From Saprospira grandis DSM 2844 (GTDB lineage Bacteria > Bacteroidota > Bacteroidia > Chitinophagales > Saprospiraceae): 40,396 bases of DNA. Numbering within the stretch: position 1 is the first letter of the stretch; the number at the start of each line of letters is the position of its first letter. The notes under the pieces are model-generated. The model saw only the letters and a list, made by a program, of their open reading frames with translations. It was not told where the DNA came from and searched no databases. The stretch lies in assembly GCF_000275825.1 (NCBI RefSeq), contig NZ_JH719942.1:2665694-2706089 (forward strand), read 5' to 3'. Below are positions 16,620-24,551 of the stretch, in pieces. The translations under genes were made by a program, and so were the position numbers.

Positions 16620-19600
16620 ATGAAAAAACTTCTCCTCGGCCTCCTGCTCCTGCCTCTCAGCCTAGCCAGCCAAAGCCTTACCGACGATTTTAGCGATGGC
16701 GACTTTACAACCAACCCTAGCTGGACCGGCGACCAAGCCCAATATACCATCAATGCCAACAATGAACTAGCCATCAATGACCTCGGCAATAGTAGCAATA
16801 GCAGCCTTTATGTGGGCGCCAATATGCAAGATAGTACCGTTTGGGAGTTCCTGATTAAAACAAACCTGACGACCTCTGGACCCTCCAGCTCTAATAAGGT
16901 ACGCGTCTACCTCCAAATTGACCAAGCCGATGTTAGCGCTAACCTCAATGGCTATTATCTGGAGTTTGGCGAAAGTGGTAGCAATGACGCCCTAGAACTT
17001 TACCGAATTACAAACGGCTCTGCCGCTAGCCTGATCCGCGGAACAGATGGCCAAATGGCTGGCCCTAGCAATAATGTCCGTGTCCGCATTAGCCGAGATA
17101 ATGCCGGCAACTGGGAACTGAGCGCCGATTATAGCGGAGGAACTAACTTCGTCTCGGAAGGATCCACCCAAGATAATAGCCATAATGCAGGCAGCTTCTT
17201 TGCTATCCGCACTTATTATTCTTCTACCCAAGGCGACCGCTTTTCCTATGACGATATTTCAATTTCGCCCCTTTTTGTGGACCAACAAGCGCCCAGCCTG
17301 CTCTCGGCCTCTGCCGCCTCGGCAACTAGCGTAGCCGCCCTTTTTGATGAGGCCCTAGACCCCACAACTGCCAATAATGCCGCTAACTATAGCCTGAATA
17401 ACGGCCTGACCGTCTCCGCCGCTCAAATTGATGCCCAAAATCCCAATCAGGTGAACCTGACGGTAAGCAGCATGCAGTCGCAAACAAGCTATCAGCTAAG
17501 CGTGAATAATGTGGAGGACCTCTCGGGCAATGCCCTGAGCAACCAAAATACTACCTTTACTTATGTTCAGCTGGTCACGCCCGCTTATCAAGATCTTATC
17601 TTCAATGAACTGATGATCGATCCCTCTCCCGTAGTCAATTTACCCGAAGCCGAGTTTATCGAGATCTATAACCGAGGAACAGGAGCCGTGGACCTCAGCA
17701 ATTATGAGCTGATCCACCGCAGCGCTAGCAGCGGTACCGAAACTAGCCGCAGCCTAGCCAATTATATCCTCTTGCCCAATGAATACCTAATTCTGCACAA
17801 TGATGCCGCCTATACAACGGCTAGCAATCAACAGCAAATAGCAGGCTTTCCCTCTCTAAATAATACTAGCGCCTACCTGCTGCTCAAAACAGCCGCCGGC
17901 CAATTGGTCGATAGCATTTTGTATAGCAACGATTGGTACCAAGATGAGAATAAAGATGCCGGCGGCTGGACCCTAGAGCTAATCAATCCCAATTTGGTCT
18001 GTAAAGGCGGCAATAACTGGATCGCCTCCAACGATCCTAATGGCGGAACCCCAGGCGCCCCCAATTCGGTCCTAGATAATACCGTAGATACTACGGCCCC
18101 AGTCATTCTTCAAGCCCGTCAGGCCTCTGTGAATCAGGCCGTTTTGGTTTTTGATGATATTTTAGATGCCCTAGCCGCCACCAATATCGCTAACTATAGT
18201 ATAGATAATGGCCTGAATCTCGTTTTTGCCCAGCTCTTGGACCAATATACCGTTGAACTGACCTTTAATAGCAATATGCAAAGCCCAAACACCTATACTA
18301 TTACGGCCAATAATGTGGGCGACTGTGTCGGCAACCTGGCCAATAGAACAGCTAGCTTTGTCTATTATGAAGTGGAAGCCGCCGAACATTATGATATCCT
18401 AATCAACGAAATCTTGGCCGATGCCTCTCCCTCTGTAGGCTTGCCAGAACTCGAGTTTGTAGAGCTTTATAACCGCTCCAATAAGTATATCAATCTCTTT
18501 AATTATCGCTTCAGCGATGGGACAAGTAGCCGAGATGCCGTCTTCCCTTTCTATATCTTGGCCCCCGGCGAATACCTCATCATTAGCGGAGAAGAACAGG
18601 GCCAATCTTATAGCAGTTTTGGCTCGGCAATTAGCTTCACGAGCTTTCCAGACCTCAACGCTGGGGGAGAGCTCATTAGCCTGAGCGCAGCAAACGGAAA
18701 TATTATTGATGCCGTAGACTTTAGCTCCGACTGGTATAGCGAAAGCAGTAAGGCCGATGGTGGCTGGACCCTCGAACGCATCAATCCTAACCGCCCCTGT
18801 GAAGGCGCGAGCAACTGGATGGGCTCCATCGCCCAACCACCCAATTATGCTACGATTGGGGGAACGCCCGGACAAGAAAATTCGGTCTATCAAGATAATC
18901 CCGACCAATTCGCTCCCGACCTTATCCGCGCCTATCCTTTTGGGGCCAGTGTTGCCGCCAATGGCGATAGCATCCGCCTCTTTTTCTCAGAGGCTTTGGA
19001 TGATAGCACAGCCGTTAACTTGGCCAACTTTAGTCTGGATAATGGCCTGATGGTCCAAGAGGCCTATCTGGAAGCCCCCAACTACAATACTTTGGTCATT
19101 GTTACTGATCAAGGACTAAGCGCTAATACGATTTATACAGTTAGCCTAACTAATGGTCTGACCGATTGCGTGGGCAACCCCATCGGCCTGATCAATAGTA
19201 CCCAATTTGCCCTGCCCCAAAGCATTGCCGCTGGCGATCTCCAACTCAATGAGGTCCTTTTCAATCCAGCTACGGGCGGTAGCGATTTTGTGGAAATCTA
19301 TAACGCTTCGGAAAAGGTGCTCAACCTCGGCGACCTCTGGATCGCCAACACCACCGAAGAAAGTACTTTGCTAGATGATGCCAATCGAGTAGTGGGCAAT
19401 TTGCTCGTTTTCCCCGGAGATTATGCCGTACTCACTGAGGGAGCCGCCGCTCTGGCCCGCCAATATGCCCGCCCAGTGGGCCAACCAACTCCCGATTTAA
19501 GCAAGATGCTAGAAACAGACCTGCCTTCTTATAATGATGATGAAGGAACGGTTTTGATTTATAGCGTAACGAATAATCAGGCGGTCTTTGTGGACCAATT

Positions 19601-20099
19601 TGATTATTCTGAGGATTTCCATAATGAACTGCTCGATGAGGTGGATGGCGTTTCTCTAGAACGCATCGACCTAAATGCGCCTACCAATGATCCTAATAAC
19701 TGGCATTCGGCTGCGCAGGCCGCTACCTTTGCCACTCCAACTTATGAGAATAGTAGCGCTTTGCGCAATGAGGTCTTGGGCCAAGAATTATTAGAGTTGC
19801 CCAATAACACCTTCTCGCCCGATGGCGACGGCTTTGAGGATTTTCTATTGATTAACTATAGTTTGCCCGGCCCCGATTATGTGGCAGAGGTTGCCGTCTA
19901 TGATGCGCATGGCCGCTTTATTAAGCAGTTGGTGCAGGGCGAAAGTCTCTTGCAAGAGGGCTTTTTGCAATGGGATGGCAGCAATGAAGCCGGCGAAAAG
20001 GCCCTTGTGGGTCCCTATGTTATTCTGGCCAAGTTGGTCTCTCCCTCTGGAGATACAAAAGTGGAAAAGAAGACTTGTGTGCTGGCCGCCAAGTTTTAA
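16620..20099 (+). CDS. Secreted modular protein: three Ig-like/lamin-tail pairs and a FlgD-like C-terminus
   Basis: The 1159-residue protein begins with a signal peptide (MKKLLLGLLLLPLSLASQS). Residues about 20-218 resemble a beta-sandwich (lectin/laminin-G-like) domain. Three tandem pairs follow. Each has an SbsA-type Ig-like domain (about 222-316, 490-580, 762-855; LFDEALDPTTANNAANYSL, LVFDDILDALAATNIANYSI, FFSEALDDSTAVNLANFSL) and then a lamin-tail domain (about 322-470, 590-745, 870-1035; FNELMIDPSP, INEILADASP, LNEVLFNPAT). The last 100 residues (NTFSPDGDGFEDFL, AVYDAHGRFIKQL, WDGSNEAGEKALVGPYVILA) form a FlgD-like Ig domain like those at the C-terminus of type IX-exported Bacteroidota proteins. 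No enzyme active site is seen. A surface adhesion or matrix role is inferred. The gene is monocistronic. Confidence 0.85.
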   Translation: MKKLLLGLLLLPLSLASQSLTDDFSDGDFTTNPSWTGDQAQYTINANNELAINDLGNSSNSSLYVGANMQDSTVWEFLIKTNLTTSGPSSSNKVRVYLQIDQADVSANLNGYYLEFGESGSNDALELYRITNGSAASLIRGTDGQMAGPSNNVRVRISRDNAGNWELSADYSGGTNFVSEGSTQDNSHNAGSFFAIRTYYSSTQGDRFSYDDISISPLFVDQQAPSLLSASAASATSVAALFDEALDPTTANNAANYSLNNGLTVSAAQIDAQNPNQVNLTVSSMQSQTSYQLSVNNVEDLSGNALSNQNTTFTYVQLVTPAYQDLIFNELMIDPSPVVNLPEAEFIEIYNRGTGAVDLSNYELIHRSASSGTETSRSLANYILLPNEYLILHNDAAYTTASNQQQIAGFPSLNNTSAYLLLKTAAGQLVDSILYSNDWYQDENKDAGGWTLELINPNLVCKGGNNWIASNDPNGGTPGAPNSVLDNTVDTTAPVILQARQASVNQAVLVFDDILDALAATNIANYSIDNGLNLVFAQLLDQYTVELTFNSNMQSPNTYTITANNVGDCVGNLANRTASFVYYEVEAAEHYDILINEILADASPSVGLPELEFVELYNRSNKYINLFNYRFSDGTSSRDAVFPFYILAPGEYLIISGEEQGQSYSSFGSAISFTSFPDLNAGGELISLSAANGNIIDAVDFSSDWYSESSKADGGWTLERINPNRPCEGASNWMGSIAQPPNYATIGGTPGQENSVYQDNPDQFAPDLIRAYPFGASVAANGDSIRLFFSEALDDSTAVNLANFSLDNGLMVQEAYLEAPNYNTLVIVTDQGLSANTIYTVSLTNGLTDCVGNPIGLINSTQFALPQSIAAGDLQLNEVLFNPATGGSDFVEIYNASEKVLNLGDLWIANTTEESTLLDDANRVVGNLLVFPGDYAVLTEGAAALARQYARPVGQPTPDLSKMLETDLPSYNDDEGTVLIYSVTNNQAVFVDQFDYSEDFHNELLDEVDGVSLERIDLNAPTNDPNNWHSAAQAATFATPTYENSSALRNEVLGQELLELPNNTFSPDGDGFEDFLLINYSLPGPDYVAEVAVYDAHGRFIKQLVQGESLLQEGFLQWDGSNEAGEKALVGPYVILAKLVSPSGDTKVEKKTCVLAAKF

Positions 20100-20138
20100 T
20101 CTCTAAGCAAAATGAGCCGTTTAGGCGCTAGCTTTAGA

Positions 20139-20179
20139 TAAGCAATTAGTCATTTCTATGGCTAGTTGCTTATTTTTTT
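20139..20179 (+). terminator. Intrinsic terminator of the secreted modular protein gene
   Basis: A 14-bp stem with G-T pairs (20139-20152 with 20159-20172) and a loop of six is followed by seven T. The T-run is shared with the A-run end of repeat copy G. Confidence 0.88.
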
Positions 20180-20324
20180 GGGGCCCGCGGCCAGCTAGGC
20201 TCCGCCTAGCTTGGCCGCCGCTATGCTGCGGGGCTCGCAGGTCTGCTCGGCCCTTCGCTTTTTTTCGCTTTGCTCAAAAAAAGCTCGGTCTGGCCTTCGG
20301 CCACCCGCTCCGCAGCGCTGGGCC
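20173..20324 (-). repeat. Modular boundary repeat, copy G (gamma subtype)
   Basis: Read on the minus strand. The left block GGCCCAGCGCTGCGG starts at 20324. Hairpin 1 is TGGCC-GAA-GGCCA. Hairpin 2 is CTTTTTT-GA-GC-AAA-GC-GA-AAAAAAAG. The central block is at 20233-20253. The right block is GCAGCATAGCGGCGGCC, then hairpin CTAGGC-GGA-GCCTAG and GGCCGCGGGCCCC with seven A. It directly abuts the preceding terminator. Confidence 0.87.
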
Positions 20325-20425
20325 AATGCCCGCCTGGCCCATAAAAAAGGCTGGGCCTAAAAACAACCGATTTATAGTTATTGTTAAAGGCTAAAGCAGG
20401 CTGTACTGCTATTTTGGAGCAAGCA

Positions 20426-20456
20426 GAAAATAAAAATCCCCTCGCAGGGAGGGGAT
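20426..20456 (-). terminator. Intrinsic terminator of the minus-strand unknown gene
   Basis: On the minus strand ATCCCCTC pairs with GAGGGGAT across a 5-nt loop and is followed by TTTTATTTTC. It starts 29 nt after the stop codon at 20485. Confidence 0.85.
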
Positions 20457-20484
20457 AGTAAAAGTAATGATAAACGCCTGTTTG

Positions 20485-21489
20485 TTAGTTAGCTCCAAGG
20501 GCTTCATCATCTTCCAACACTTCAACTTCTACCTTAGCAGAGCTGTTTTCAGAATTCTCCAACACCAAGAGGCGATGTCCAAGCGGGAGCTGTAGACGAG
20601 CATTTTGGCTGTTATCTAGACGATAAATTTGATCGGGGGTATCTGCCGAATTAGCTACAGTATAATACTGAAGGTGGTCTCCTTCTAGCAGCTGTAGTCG
20701 AATAGTTTCTCCACCGGCAAGCAAGCCCTCTAGCTTGACAACTCGGCTTTGGGGGGCGAGATCAAATTCAAAGAGGTCGTAGTTTTCTTCTTCCTCGCTA
20801 TTGTTGTTGCTGCTGCTTGAGCGGCGACGGAAATACTTCAGTTCGTAGAAGTTGGTCACTCGGTGCAACTCTCTGTAGTAGTGCCCAATTAGGCGACCAA
20901 AGGCCCCAAAGAGTACGGTGGCCAATTCCTTACGCAAGGCCTCTAGGCTAGCAGAGTGAATGCTTTTTTGGCCCTCATTTCCTTGCTGTTCTTGGCGCAA
21001 AAGCTCTAGCTGCTGCCCAAAAGCAAGGATGTCTCCGCCCAATGTCCCTAGTTGCGGGTCCATGCTAAGGGCTTCTCCTAAGGTCATTACAGATTCAATA
21101 CGCATTTCATAAGCTCCTTTCTGGAAAGGGGTACGGCCATTAGGCAACAAAGATAGATACTTGCTCCCTTTTGCATCATAAGTCATCTGAATCTCTACAT
21201 CCCATTGACGGATTTTCTCGCTAGAAAGCAAGGCAGTCATATTTGTAAAATCAAGCGTCTTTAGACGATAAGCATTGATTTGGAGCGTCTTTGCTCGATA
21301 CTGGCGAACAAAGTTGCTATAGGCGGGCTGCACAAAGGTCAAGATGTCTTGAATGACCGCATCATTCGGGGCCTCTGCCATAAGTTTGTGAATGTGGTCC
21401 GTAGACATCAGGTACATTTTCTTTAAGCTGCTTTGAGTAGAGCTATTGACGAAGTTCTCAATCTTGCTCCAGTCTTCTCTATATCCCAT
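20485..21489 (-). CDS. Unrecognised cytoplasmic protein, 334 residues
   Basis: I do not recognise the family. There is no signal peptide or membrane helix. Residues 1-230 look largely helical (MGYREDWSKIENFVNSSTQS; LGEALSMDPQLGTLGGDILA; KELATVLFGAFGRLIGHYYR). A low-complexity acidic and Ser/Asn linker (RRRSSSSNNNSEEEENYD) lies at about 226-243. The last 90 residues look beta-rich (SRVVKLEGLLAGGETIRLQL; LLVLENSENSSAKVEVEVLE). The start at 21489 is the first ATG. Upstream on its strand, TTGACA and TAGTTTTA about 17-19 bp apart could be a promoter. It is monocistronic with a clear terminator, so it is a real gene. Confidence 0.8.
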   Translation of the reverse strand: MGYREDWSKIENFVNSSTQSSLKKMYLMSTDHIHKLMAEAPNDAVIQDILTFVQPAYSNFVRQYRAKTLQINAYRLKTLDFTNMTALLSSEKIRQWDVEIQMTYDAKGSKYLSLLPNGRTPFQKGAYEMRIESVMTLGEALSMDPQLGTLGGDILAFGQQLELLRQEQQGNEGQKSIHSASLEALRKELATVLFGAFGRLIGHYYRELHRVTNFYELKYFRRRSSSSNNNSEEEENYDLFEFDLAPQSRVVKLEGLLAGGETIRLQLLEGDHLQYYTVANSADTPDQIYRLDNSQNARLQLPLGHRLLVLENSENSSAKVEVEVLEDDEALGAN

Positions 21490-21714
21490 AAGTTTTGTGT
21501 TTAAATGGGGTTAATAAATAAATTACGTTATAAAACTAGGGATATACTTTTAAGTTGTCAAGCCTTTTGTAAAAAAAAATATAACTTTTTAACATTTGCT
21601 GTTTACGCAGCCCTATTTTTTGTAGTTGATCAACCAAATTTAGTACTGTACTATAGTAGAACAGTAGTTTTGAGGCAAGAGCTGAATGACAGCAGGGAAA
21701 AAGCTGATGTTTAG

Positions 21715-22060
21715 CGCTAATTTGCATTTGCAAAAAGGCTCTAAACGATGCCCGGAGCTAATTTGCATTTGCAAAACAGCTCTAAACGATGCCCGGAGCT
21801 AATTTGCATTTGCAAAACAGCTCTAAACGATGCCCGGAGCTAATTTGCATTTGCAAAACAGCTCTGAACGATGCCCGGAGCTAATTTGCATTTGCAAAAC
21901 AGCTCTGAACGATGCCCGGAGCTAATTTGCATTTGCAAAACAGCTTTAAACGATGCCCGGAGCTAATTTGCATTTGCAAAACAGCTCTAAACGATGCCCG
22001 GAGCTAATTTGCATTTGCAAAACAGCTCTGAACGATGCCCGGAGCTAATCTGCAGTTTAC
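21715..22060 (+). repeat. Tandem array of 41-bp hairpin-forming units (8 full copies plus a partial)
   Basis: Units end at 21755, 21796, 21837, 21878, 21919, 21960, 22001 and 22042, an exact 41-bp period, and a decayed ninth begins at 22043. Each unit contains GAGCT-AA-TTTGC-ATTT-GCAAA-AC-AGCTC, which folds into a two-step hairpin, then TAAACGATGCCCG. Copies differ almost only at one base (CTCTAAAC or CTCTGAAC, once CTTTAAAC); the first copy differs more. The array sits in the 1220-bp gap between divergently transcribed genes, 225 nt from the minus-strand start and about 650 nt from the lipoprotein start. There are no variable spacers, so it is not a CRISPR array. Confidence 0.95.
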
Positions 22061-22209
22061 AAATCCCTCTGGGCATATCTATAATGTCCTATCTTTTTTT
22101 TCTGGACCGACCCTACTACAGTTTAGGGATAGGCGCTTAGCAGCGAAATATGGAAGGCGGCTGTATTTTGGGGCTAAACATCCTGCAGTCTAAAGGCCTG
22201 TTGGGCCGA

Positions 22210-22418
22210 GCTGTAGGTTGAAACCTACAGCCAATTAACGAATGCAATTTAATATAGTATGGAAGGTTAAAACCCTCCATAAACAAACATCTTCTAGGCT
22301 GCCCAAATCATAAATGCAGCAGTTATGAGGGCCGTTAAAAGCGGTAGAGGATTTTAATCCTCTCCGCACTATAGATGTAGTATATAATTGTTGTATGGCT
22401 GTAGGTTTCAACCTACAG
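22210..22418 (+). repeat. Cluster of four short palindromes of the GGTT-xx-AACC type
   Basis: The palindromes are 22210-22231 (CTGTAGGTT-GA-AACCTACAG), 22259-22280 (ATGGA.GGTT-AA-AACC.TCCAT), 22341-22367 (AGAGGATT-TT-AATCCTCT with a flanking GCGG/CCGC stem) and 22399-22418 (CTGTAGGTT-TC-AACCTACAG). The last is the exact reverse complement of the first, so 22210-22418 is also a large inverted repeat. Arms differ between copies but stay complementary. Two more members occur near 38655 and 38684. No T-run follows, so they do not look like terminators. Confidence 0.75.
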
Positions 22419-22447
22419 TTATCGCCGAAGCGCCAGGACCTCCATTC

Positions 22448-22574
22448 GGCCTAGCGATGTGAAAGGGGGCGGCGAAGCCGCAGACCAAGGCCGTCAGGCC
22501 GCAGGGCCGAGCAGACCTGCGAGCCCTGAAACGTAGCGCCGCAAGGCGAAGCCGCAGCGGAGGCCCCAAAAAAA
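22448..22574 (+). repeat. Modular boundary repeat, copy H (beta subtype)
   Basis: The left block GGCCTAGCGATGTG starts at 22448. Hairpin 1 is GGCGGC-GAA-GCCGC. The linker is AGACCAAG. A short GCC-GTCA-GGC hairpin 2 follows. The central block is at 22504-22524. The right block is CCTGAAACGTAGCGC, then a GC-rich arm and AGGCCCC plus seven A. It lies 135 nt before the lipoprotein gene, oriented with it. Confidence 0.87.
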
Positions 22575-22709
22575 CAACTAAATCATAGCGTCCTTAAATA
22601 GGAGAGGGGAGAAAGAGAAAAGAGATAAAACTTGGAGCGGGGCTAGATTGGAACTATTTTAGCGCAAAGAGTAATATTCCCCCAACAACCCCATTAAAGT
22701 GAAAAGACT

Positions 22710-23438
22710 ATGTGGAAAAACTATCTTTATTTGGCTTTGGCCCTATTTATTTTGACCGCCTGTAATTCGGATAAGCCGAGCAGCAAACCTGCGGTATTAG
22801 TAGACACCGATAAGTCGGTTCAAAGAGGCGAAAGCCTTATATCTGAGGCAGAAGCAACGGCTATGGCGGTACAAACGGCCATCAAAGAAGGCTTGAGTAG
22901 TGGAAAAAGCTTTAAGGAAGCAATTCCGGGCTATCAATTTGGTATGCAAGCCGAGGATATCAAGAAGGCGCATAAGAAGTTGGCCCGCAAAGGGAAAGCA
23001 GATCGCTTTAAGTCGGGCAAAAGCCGAAAAGAGGGAGCTTATGCCTATCGGTTGCCGGTGGCGGGAGAGGCCTTGCCTATTATTTTTGACTTTGAGTATA
23101 GCGAAGAGGCTGGCCTTTATGCGGGCAAGGGGCTAATTCGTTTGGAAGAGGGGCAAAATAGTACAGATGTCTTAAACGTAACGGCTGATTTGTTTAATGA
23201 ATGGTATGGACAGCCTTCTTTTGAGCTGCCCGTACACAACTATTGTAAGCGTTATTTGTGGGTAGAAGGCAACCGTTTGGTTGATTTGGCCTGTGAGCTA
23301 GATGGCGTGCAAGTTTGCTTTTATAATCTAGAAGAAGGTATGCCTAATTTATTTGAGGAAAAAGGCAAAACGCCAGAAAAGTCAAAAGAAGAAATGGAAT
23401 TGCAGTTAGGGGAAGAGTCTACTCCTTTGACGCAGTAG
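22710..23438 (+). CDS. Unrecognised lipoprotein, 242 residues
   Basis: A lipoprotein signal is clear: MWKNYLYLALALFILTAC with the lipidated Cys18, then a Ser/Pro-rich tether (NSDKPSSKP). The mature protein has a helical section (about 45-100) with basic residues (KKAHKKLARKGKADRFKSGK), then a mixed section (about 105-215) with LPIIFDFEYSEEAGLYAGKG, LFNEWYGQPSFELPVHNYCK and LDGVQVCFYNLEEG. Three Cys lie in the mature part (CKRYLW, LACELD, VCFYN). I do not recognise a family. It is probably anchored in the outer or inner membrane facing the periplasm. It precedes a small beta-barrel gene by 120 nt, with a terminator between them, so co-transcription is doubtful. Confidence 0.82.
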   Translation: MWKNYLYLALALFILTACNSDKPSSKPAVLVDTDKSVQRGESLISEAEATAMAVQTAIKEGLSSGKSFKEAIPGYQFGMQAEDIKKAHKKLARKGKADRFKSGKSRKEGAYAYRLPVAGEALPIIFDFEYSEEAGLYAGKGLIRLEEGQNSTDVLNVTADLFNEWYGQPSFELPVHNYCKRYLWVEGNRLVDLACELDGVQVCFYNLEEGMPNLFEEKGKTPEKSKEEMELQLGEESTPLTQ

Positions 23439-23464
23439 GATTTAGGCAAAATAGGATGAAAAAG

Positions 23465-23496
23465 GGCCGATAAGTTGAACTGACAACTTGTCGGTC
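23465..23496 (+). terminator. Probable terminator after the lipoprotein gene
   Basis: GGCCGATAAGTTG pairs with CAACTTGTCGGTC (two G-T pairs) across AACTGA. The following tract TTTGCTTTG is only moderately T-rich, so termination may be partial. Confidence 0.7.
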
Positions 23497-23558
23497 TTTG
23501 CTTTGATTAGCATTGTTTTTGCCCTAGTAGGTTGATTATTTAATTAAACAAAACAAGC

Positions 23559-24191
23559 ATGAAAAAGCTATTATTTTTTGTATTGACACTATTTGCCGTA
23601 CAGGCACAAGCGCAAATTGGCCAAGGACTATTTGCTGGTGGAGGACTAGGGCTCACTGTAGAGAGTGGTAAGTCGGAGTTTGGCAATCTAAGTGTTGAAG
23701 GACCTACAACAACGGGTTATTCTTTTGCTCCAAAAGTAGGGTACTTTTTTACGGACAATATTGGTGCAGGGCTAGAGCTTATGGTATCGGGTGTAAATGT
23801 ATCACTTGATGATGACAAGACCACTTCAACTATTGTAGGTGTGGGTGTATTTGGTCGTTATGCTATTGGTTTGGGTGAAGAGGAAAAATTTGCCATTGTT
23901 GGAGATTTGAATCTTCGTTATATGAGCCAAACTGGAGAAACAAAAACAGGGAATGTTACTGTAGAAGATGATCCCATCAATACAGTAGCTGTAGGAATTG
24001 CCCCTAGTTTGTTGTATTTCCCTACGCCTAAGATTGGTCTAGAAATGGGCTTGGGTAATATTATCTCTTATGAGAACCAAGTGGAAAAAGTCAATGGTGG
24101 TGATGATAAAATCATTAGCAATACTTTTGAGTTGTTTAATTTGAATAGCTTGAACCTAAACATTGGAGCGAGTTATTACTTCAATCGCTAG
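23559..24191 (+). CDS. Small outer-membrane beta-barrel protein
   Basis: The 210-residue protein has a signal peptide (MKKLLFFVLTLFAVQAQAQ) and then alternating amphipathic strands with Gly/aromatic turns: GLFAGGGLGLTVESGK, YSFAPKVGYFFTDNIGAGLE, VGVGVFGRYAIGLGEEEKFA, VAVGIAPSLLYFPTPKIGLE. It ends in LNLNIGASYYFNR, a terminal aromatic strand as expected for BamA-dependent insertion. This is the OmpA-like/OmpW-like 8-strand barrel type (the 'outer membrane beta-barrel' domain common in Bacteroidota). The substrate or partner is unknown. The ATG is preceded by an AT-rich leader containing TTTG and TTAATTAA, a poor promoter match. Confidence 0.85.
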   Translation: MKKLLFFVLTLFAVQAQAQIGQGLFAGGGLGLTVESGKSEFGNLSVEGPTTTGYSFAPKVGYFFTDNIGAGLELMVSGVNVSLDDDKTTSTIVGVGVFGRYAIGLGEEEKFAIVGDLNLRYMSQTGETKTGNVTVEDDPINTVAVGIAPSLLYFPTPKIGLEMGLGNIISYENQVEKVNGGDDKIISNTFELFNLNSLNLNIGASYYFNR

Positions 24192-24281
24192 GATTAAGGA
24201 GGGATTGTTCAGGATTTTGTGTATCTGAATAAAATTTGGGCTTTTAGCTTGACGTTTAAAAGCAGGATTCAGCCAATTATC

Positions 24282-24449
24282 GCCTAGGGACAAGCCCCTA
24301 GGCTAATCTAAATGGAGTCAGTCCTAAGAAGGGCCTCAACGGCTTATATAGAGGGCTTTGCTTAGTTGTTATAGCAGATAATAACCTTATCCAAAGGCCC
24401 TCTTTAGAGGGCTGTCCAAAAAAGCTAGCCTAGGGGCTTGTCCCTAGGC
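24282..24449 (+). repeat. 168-bp inverted-repeat unit with perfect 24-bp ends, MITE-like
   Basis: 24282-24305 is the exact reverse complement of 24426-24449. Each end is itself a hairpin (CCTAGGG...CCCTAGG). Inside, AGAGGGCTTTG (24350-24360) faces CAAAGGCCCTCT (24392-24403), and GTTGTTAT faces ATAATAAC around an AGCAG loop, so the whole unit can fold into one long stem. A further GCCCTCT-TT-AGAGGGC hairpin lies at 24397-24412. No ORF or clear target duplication is seen. It fills most of the 360-bp gap between the convergent barrel and alaS genes. Confidence 0.75.
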
Positions 24450-24492
24450 AGCAAAAAGGGGAAGCACAAAATCTTAAACCGTCTCGCTAAGG

Positions 24493-24533
24493 GCAAAAAA
24501 AGAAGGGGCTGTCGGATCATCCGACAGCCCCTT
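24493..24533 (-). terminator. Intrinsic terminator of alaS
   Basis: A perfect 14-bp stem (24503-24516 with 24520-24533) has a TCA loop. On the minus strand it is followed by TTCTTTTTTTGCCC. Its plus-strand side has only TTTA, so it mainly serves alaS, whose stop is at 24552. Confidence 0.93.
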
Positions 24534-24551
24534 TACTATATCTGTATGGCC

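Noticed and set aside
21715-22060. CRISPR array
   Set aside because: Units are contiguous and near-identical with no variable spacers, and no cas genes are nearby.
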